A stretch of DNA of 64,000 nucleotides from Liolophura sinensis (lineage: Eukaryota > Mollusca > Polyplacophora > Chitonida > Chitonidae). A model generated the notes under the pieces. The model did not search any database. It was not told where the DNA came from and was given only the letters and a program-made list of their open reading frames with translations. The translations under genes and the position numbers were made by a program. Shown piece after piece: positions 58,376-64,000 of the stretch. The DNA lies in contig NC_088299.1 in the NCBI RefSeq assembly GCF_032854445.1, positions 19,087,608-19,151,607 of the forward strand. The letters are read 5' to 3'. Numbering within the stretch: position 1 is the stretch's first letter; each line of letters starts with the position of its first letter.

Positions 58376-58990
58376 GGGATAAGACAAGCAGTCATTATTA
58401 CACCATTAAGACTGGGGAAAAGACATGCAGTCATCATTATACTATTAGGACTGACGATAAGACATGCAGACATTATTACACCGCTAGGACCGAGGATAAG
58501 ACATGCAGTCATTATTACACCATTAGGACTGAGGATAAGACATGCAGACATCATTACACCGCTAGGACTGAGGATAAGACATGCAGTCATTATTACACCA
58601 TTAGGACTGAGGATAAGACATGCAGACATCATTACACCGCTAGGACTGAGGATAAGACATGCAGTCATTATTACACCATTAGGACTGGGGATAAGACATG
58701 CAGTCATTATTACACCTTTAGGACTGAGGATAAGACATGCAGTCATTATTACACCTTTAGGACTGAGGATAAGACATGCAGACATTATTACACCATTAGG
58801 ACTGAGGATAAGACATGCAGTCATTATTACACCATTAGGACTGAGGATAAGACATGCAGTCATTATTACACCTTTAGGACTGAGGATAAGACATGCAGTC
58901 ATTATTACACCTTTAGGACTGAGGATAAGACATGCAGTCATTATTACACCATTAGGACTGAGGATAAGACATGCAGTCATTACTAGGATT
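58376..58990. repeat. 39-bp minisatellite, about 16 units
   Basis: Units of AAGACATGCAGTCATTATTA plus CACCATTAGGACTGAGGAT, with variants CAGACATCAT and CACCGCTAGG. Because 39 is a multiple of three, both strands stay open (207 codons on +, 312 on -), but both translations are only a 13-residue repeat. Confidence 0.96.
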
Positions 58991-60584
58991 ATTAGGACCA
59001 AGGCTATATTACACAATACTGATACCCTCTAAAGCGTATAGGACTATAACGAACAGCTCTGGAAGCCAAGACTCCCCATACTAACAAGTATTGGACGCTG
59101 AGTCTGTAAAACTACATTGAGATTTATATATTCTATGATTTCAGTTTTTATAAAATTTCTCTAATAAGTAGCCATAAGCCATACGTACTAAACCATATAA
59201 CATACAAGGGAATACTGGCCATACCAAGAAGAGTTTCACACTCAGTCTGCAAAGCTTCATTAAATTCTTATCACCCTCAGCGTACTAATCTTTTCTTGCT
59301 TCTGATTAACTATATAAGTGGGAATTCTATGCTTGCATTTAATTTGCCTCACTGCTTTTTTTTCAAGAGTCACTCTTGACAACTCATGTCATATGAATTC
59401 AGGGACTTATATATCGTGAGATGAGTCAGGTGTTGTGTATGTATAGGGTAGCTCCATGTAGCTCGTATGTGTTTCCAATTTTGTCTGTGATTTTTTGTCT
59501 GAATGATATATGAACCAGCCGATTGCTATATAACGTGGAAATCCTGTTCGTTGATCATATTGTTGTATATGTTTTTTGTTTGAATTTTATTGCTTATATG
59601 ATATTGTAATGTTTGTTAGTATCTCATTATTTTGCTGTCTTCTTTGCAGTGTTTGAATATATATTTTCATCGACAGCTGTAGCTCTTATACTTTGGTTAC
59701 AATTATGTGTAGGCCTATTTATACACGTACACGTTTTTAACAGCTATCACGTGGAGGATTCAAGGCCAAAAAGATTAATGACGCTTTGGTAACAAAAATT
59801 ATGTCTGCATGGCGTATAAACTTAATATATGAGCCATATAAGTCCACCCTTACCTGGAATGACATAGACTTTCGGCCATATATCGGCCATAAATTGTACA
59901 CCTGGCAATTAACAATGATTTAGCCTTGATATAACCATATTGATTAGGGCGTACATACACAGGGTTTTAGAAGCAGTGGATGTTTCAAGGCCTCTGGCCG
60001 CCTGTCTCTTACGTTGTAGTGGCAGGCGTAAGATTTCGCATTACTCTCTGGATTTGGTCTCCCATAATTCCGATATGCCATAGTTTGGAAATGGATGGTG
60101 TCTGCTCAGAACTGTTCCTTTCCCAAACTAAGCGTTCTGCCAGCTAAATGTTGTGAAACGGCGGCTTAACTTCTGGGGGCAGTTTATAATAGTGAAGAGT
60201 AAAACATATACATGTGTTTTCATCACCAAGGGGACATAACTATCTTCCTGCAGGCCAGTATAGTGAGTCATATATTTTAGTCTCTGGGGTATCTACAATG
60301 TACTTGTACACATACACGTGGTGTTATATGATCTGCGATGCCACGTGCTGCCTAATGCTCTGTGCATATCACGTGTTACCAAGCTTTATGTGACAAACTA
60401 AGCGCCAGGATGTGTGTTGAAACATTCGTTACGTAAAACATTTTAATTATTTCGAATTTCTTTTCTGTAGTAAATTATTTCCATTGTGAAATTTTTATTG
60501 CTTTTAATAAAGTTTTCTTTTCATCTTCAGGATAATCCATGGGTCGTCGTGCGATTATTTTATTTTCACCTTAAAGGGATACTG

Positions 60585-60745
60585 ATGTTTCTTTATTTAC
60601 TTATTTGATTGTTGTTTAACACCTATGAATGTTTCACCTATAAGATGGCGGTCAGTTTATGACTACATTAAACAGGAGCCCCCGGTGTAAACCACCGACC
60701 TTTGGCAAGTTAATGACAGTCCAGTGCTTTTGCCGTAAACTGAGC
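60585..60745 (-). mobile_element. Old SINE-like fragment containing the 1782 minisatellite core
   Basis: TTTACTTATTTGATTGTTGT, then TTAACACCTATGAATGTTTC and ATAAGATGGCGGTCAGTTTA, resemble the inverted 3' half of a family A relative. They are followed by GGTGTAAACCACCGACCTTT, then GGCAAG, the sequence amplified at 1782-1949. Confidence 0.6.
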
Positions 60746-60822
60746 CAATCCGGTCTGAACACATAATATGCCTTTATGGACAGTATTATTGCCAATATGC
60801 ATATACCCTGTCTGTGTACAGA

Positions 60823-60995
60823 TTTATTTATTTATTTATTTTATTGGTGTTTTACGGCGTACTCAAAAATATTTCACTCATACGACGGCGGCCAATATTA
60901 TGGAGGAGGAAACCGGGCAGAGCCAGGGAAAACAGACGACCATCCGCAGGTAGCTGGCAGACGTTCCTACGCACGGCCGTAGGACTTGTGCGACG
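60823..60995 (-). mobile_element. SINE family A, 3' two thirds
   Basis: ATTTATTTATTTATTTTATT, GGTGTTTTACGGCGTACTCA, ATACGACGGCGGCCAATATT and GACCATCCGCAGGTAGCTGG. Ends near the GCACGGCCG position, so the tRNA-like head is lost. Confidence 0.88.
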
Positions 60996-61212
60996 AAATA
61001 AATAATTCATGATTATTGACTTTCTCCTTGCGAAATTTGGCTGAAAAATTAGCTTGCTAATTTAGTTACTAACTTTTGAACAAAACAAAGATTTTATGGT
61101 GAAAATTCTACATATGCGTCCTCTTTCGGTACTTTTTAGATTATAAATATGCCCTCACATATGCAGAGTGAATAAAATTTTGATCCATTCTGAGCGAGCG
61201 AGAGCAATTGAT

Positions 61213-61385
61213 CTACATGACGGTAACCAGCATTATGGTGGGCGGATACTGGCCAGAGGCCGAGGAAAACCCACGACCACCCGACGTACGGCCGGAGAGG
61301 AAGCCAGCACGAGCTGGACTTGAACTCACAGCCACCGCTTCGGTGAGAGGTTCACGAGTCATCTGGTGCGCTGGCACGCGAACTC
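61213..61385 (-). mobile_element. SINE family A, head half
   Basis: ACCAGCATTATGGTGGGCGG, GAAAACCCACGACCACCCGA, GAGCTGGACTTGAACTCACA and GTCATCTGGTGCGCTGGC form the inverted 5' part including box B. The tail is missing. Confidence 0.8.
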
Positions 61386-61699
61386 AAGACTGAAAACCGT
61401 ACACTTTTGTCACTGAACATTTAGAAAGGTCATGTCATTTTTACCTGATTGGCTGGCGATGATCGTTTTATCACACTCTTCATTCCGGCCATATGGTCCA
61501 AATGGCTCCACTTCATGCCTCTTTATAGGTCTTCCATTAAAACATTCTCGGTGCCTTCATCACGGCGGACGACCCGTGGAACACCTACATTACTACACTA
61601 AAACGATGGATATACGCATGAGTATGCCGGAAAATATTACCCGTTTTGGAGAATAAAACACGGACGCTTGTACAGCCCGAGGACAGTTTGGGAAAATTA

Positions 61700-61825
61700 A
61701 TTTAATTTATTTATTTGACTGGTGTTTTACGCCGTGCTCAAAAATATAAGCGGAAAATACGACCGCCAGGATTATGGTCGGAACCAGAGCGGACAGAGCC
61801 CGGGGAAAACCAACGGCACTCCACA
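61700..61825 (-). mobile_element. SINE family A, diverged 3' part
   Basis: ATTTATTTATTTGACTGGTG, TTTTACGCCGTGCTCAAAAA, ACGACCGCCAGGATTATGGT and CGGGGAAAACC. Clearly diverged. Confidence 0.75.
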
Positions 61826-64000
61826 AACAGCAGCCAGAGTTGAGCACACACAAACCCCGGTGAACATCACTCACCATCAGAGAGTAAGCCAGTAAGATAA
61901 CATGCGTTTATCTACATCAACTGCCTTCTGAAACTAGCGAAAGGTAGATGCAAATATTACCCGTACATTGTAGCGTAAATCGCAAAGCCGTTTGTTTTTA
62001 ACTTGTCGTAACCATCAACGTGGATTAAAAAATTCGCCCGTCGTCTCAAGCGATGTCGTCGCCTACTCTCAACGCCTACAGGACCGACCAGTTGAATTTC
62101 AGACAAAAGATCCATCAAATTTAGTCATTCTGCGAGTTAACATGTCATTTTCAATTAGTTGATGCGTATATACATATGTATAAGCCTGTTTACATTCACC
62201 TCTGTTTCCATATGTTAAGACAGAGGGTCAAAAACTTTAAAATACCATTTCACTCCATCTGCAGAATTGACGGGGGATAATACTCAAACTAGCATACAAA
62301 AGCCATCTGTTACCTATGTACACGTAGGCTGGAAGTCGCAATGAAGTAATGCAATGGCGATTAAATGGTAAAGCATTGACAAAAGCTATTAAACTATGGT
62401 GATTCGCCGATAAAACGATTCTGATGGCGACGAAGCAATGAAGATAGCAATATAGTGATAGCGAAGGAACAATGATTGGATGGCGATGACAATTATCATC
62501 TAATGATGACGATGGAAATGGTGGTTGAGCAATGCCCTGTGCCAGGAAATGATTACTGCAAATATGCACTGCAAAAATAACAAAATCCCACCACAGCGTC
62601 CAACACATTATTTGTCAAATGAAGTTGATTTTTGTGTTGTTACATTATACATTTTCGAAAGCCTGTGTTAATTGCAGTTCAGTTAACAAGGAAAGCAACA
62701 GCAGGTGACAGCATGCTGTGTAAATTTTCATCACATGTTAACTGCATGGAAGTTGTTCACAGCAATATGAATAATAGACCTGGGAAACTCAGATAATTGC
62801 AGAAAATTAAAGTATTAGTAAAATACTATGTATTTATAGGAATATTTTTAAAAAAAGGATATACGAAAATTTTCAGTGCTAAAATTATTACATGTATGAT
62901 TCATTTCATCAACATCACCATCTCATTTTAATCGGAGATGCGTTGGCCGTCCTCCTACTCTTATTACTTGGAAATCTCCGCACTTCCTCTACAGTACGCT
63001 GCTACTAGACAGAACGCACACAAACAAAACCTTGGCGCCACTTAACGCTTTGTCGAGAATTTCAAACTGTGAACTCACATGTTGTAATTTTATGATGAAT
63101 GTTTAATCATTATATATATTGTCAGCCACAAGATAATTACTCATTGAAATTAAAGTGGCCATATTTTCAACGGGAACCCACTGAGCGGAAGTCACGTGCA
63201 TTAGCAACACCATCTTTGTCTTCTCGTCACGGCCATCTCCATTTTGGCGTCATCTTCGTCCTCATCTCCATCGCCATCACCATACCACCACCATATCTCC
63301 AACCCCATAGCGCAGTCGTCATCGCTTCACCGCCTACTTATCCCATGGTCGCTATCACCTCCTTTCTTCATCTTCATCGCTCCGTGCATCTTTCGCCCAC
63401 ACCTCCATCGATCAATTAACATCGTGTATGTAAAACAAGGCGTCCGTGAGTAGAAAGTAACTTTTGAGCTTTTTCACTTGTGACGGACAATGAAGAGTTT
63501 AGAGTTCGACCTCTTTAGCGTTAAAGGTACAAAAGTCCTTCTGTATCATGTCACCTTCTAAAAATGTTGGCCAAGTATAGCGGGATCACATTTGCTATAA
63601 CATGAGCATCTGAAAAGAAAAGATCCACATAAAGTTATTTGGAGTGGACATCCCACGGAGAAAAGCTCTTCCACTAATAATAAAATATATCAAAAAGTTA
63701 AATTAAGGATAACATAACGACCTTGGTACAGAAAGTCCGTAGCGGGAGAGACCACGTAACTGCATTGCCCGATATCCTAGCGTGGTATCACTTCCTTCAA
63801 CTTCAAGCTATGACGTAATCCATAAGGCAGCAAAAAGCCTGCATTAGTTGCGTACAAAATTTGGTTTAGTCAGAGATAATTCAGCGTATTCAATAACAAT
63901 GAGCTCTATTTCGGTAGGATTCAACCTGTTCCTGAGTTAAATAATTCCTGAACCGTCAGTTTATTTGCCTTTTACACCAAAATCTGTGCATGCTTTTAGA

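Larger units (their letters stand above)
56831..64000. other. 3' UTR and downstream flank, no gene recognised
   Basis: After the probable 3' end there is an inverted-repeat element (57433), a 39-bp minisatellite (58376) and a cluster of minus-strand SINE fragments (60585-61800). 59040-60580 and 61900-64000 hold no feature I can support. The frames at 62237-62608 and 63099-63453 follow short degenerate GATGGCGATGA- or CCATCACCATC-like runs. Confidence 0.7.

Noticed and set aside
58078-59016. 312-codon open frame on the minus strand and 207-codon frame on +
   Set aside because: Both are translations of a 39-bp minisatellite; the peptide is only a 13-residue repeat on either strand.

Overview
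The window is eukaryotic, intron-rich, A+T-leaning DNA dominated by one multi-exon gene on the + strand: a canonical transient receptor potential (TRPC-type) cation channel. I could place 17 coding exons between 4371 and 56830. All sixteen internal junctions are GT-AG, and reading phase is continuous across every junction except inside one exon (see below). Joined, they give roughly 980 residues. In order these are N-terminal ankyrin-type repeats with the TRPC His/Cys zinc site, the pre-S1 linker with the family motif FVAHP, S1 to S6 with the pore, the TRP box (EWKFAR), a proline-rich LPPP stretch, a chain of very small exons, and a terminal exon with a coiled coil. The start codon and the first exon(s) are not seen; they lie upstream of 4371 or outside the window. 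No other convincing protein-coding gene was found. Most long open frames are artefacts of tandem repeats whose unit length is divisible by three, or of SINE copies.

The organism is probably a mollusc or another lophotrochozoan. This is inferred from two tRNA-derived SINE families that I associate with mollusc genomes. One ends in AAATAAATAAAT after a 'GTGAAATATTCTTGAGTACGG'-like body; the other ends in CACTCACTC after an 'ACGTTAAACCCCAA'-like body. The channel is a divergent invertebrate TRPC. No tool search was possible.

Layout: 1-4370 is upstream or first-intron sequence with three minisatellites and a SINE. 4371-20121 holds the exons for the ankyrin/zinc/pre-S1 region, separated by introns with large minisatellites. 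21392-21642 holds S1 to S2 and carries an apparent frameshift. 21643-39128 is a 17.5-kb intron full of satellites, SINEs and foldback elements. 39129-46389 holds S2/S3 through the TRP box. 47967-56830 holds the C-terminal microexons and coiled coil. 56831-64000 is 3' UTR and flanking DNA with a minisatellite, a small inverted-repeat element and a cluster of old minus-strand SINE fragments.

The most unusual structure is at about 40600-42116. It is an array of about 27 units of 54-55 bp, each copying the 3' splice site (pyrimidine tract plus CAG) and the first coding bases of the next channel exon. It ends directly on the genuine exon, so the true acceptor is the last of a series of near-identical decoys. 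The locus also holds more than a dozen unrelated minisatellites, including a 31-bp array that repeats CACGTG/CACATG E-box-like cores dozens of times.
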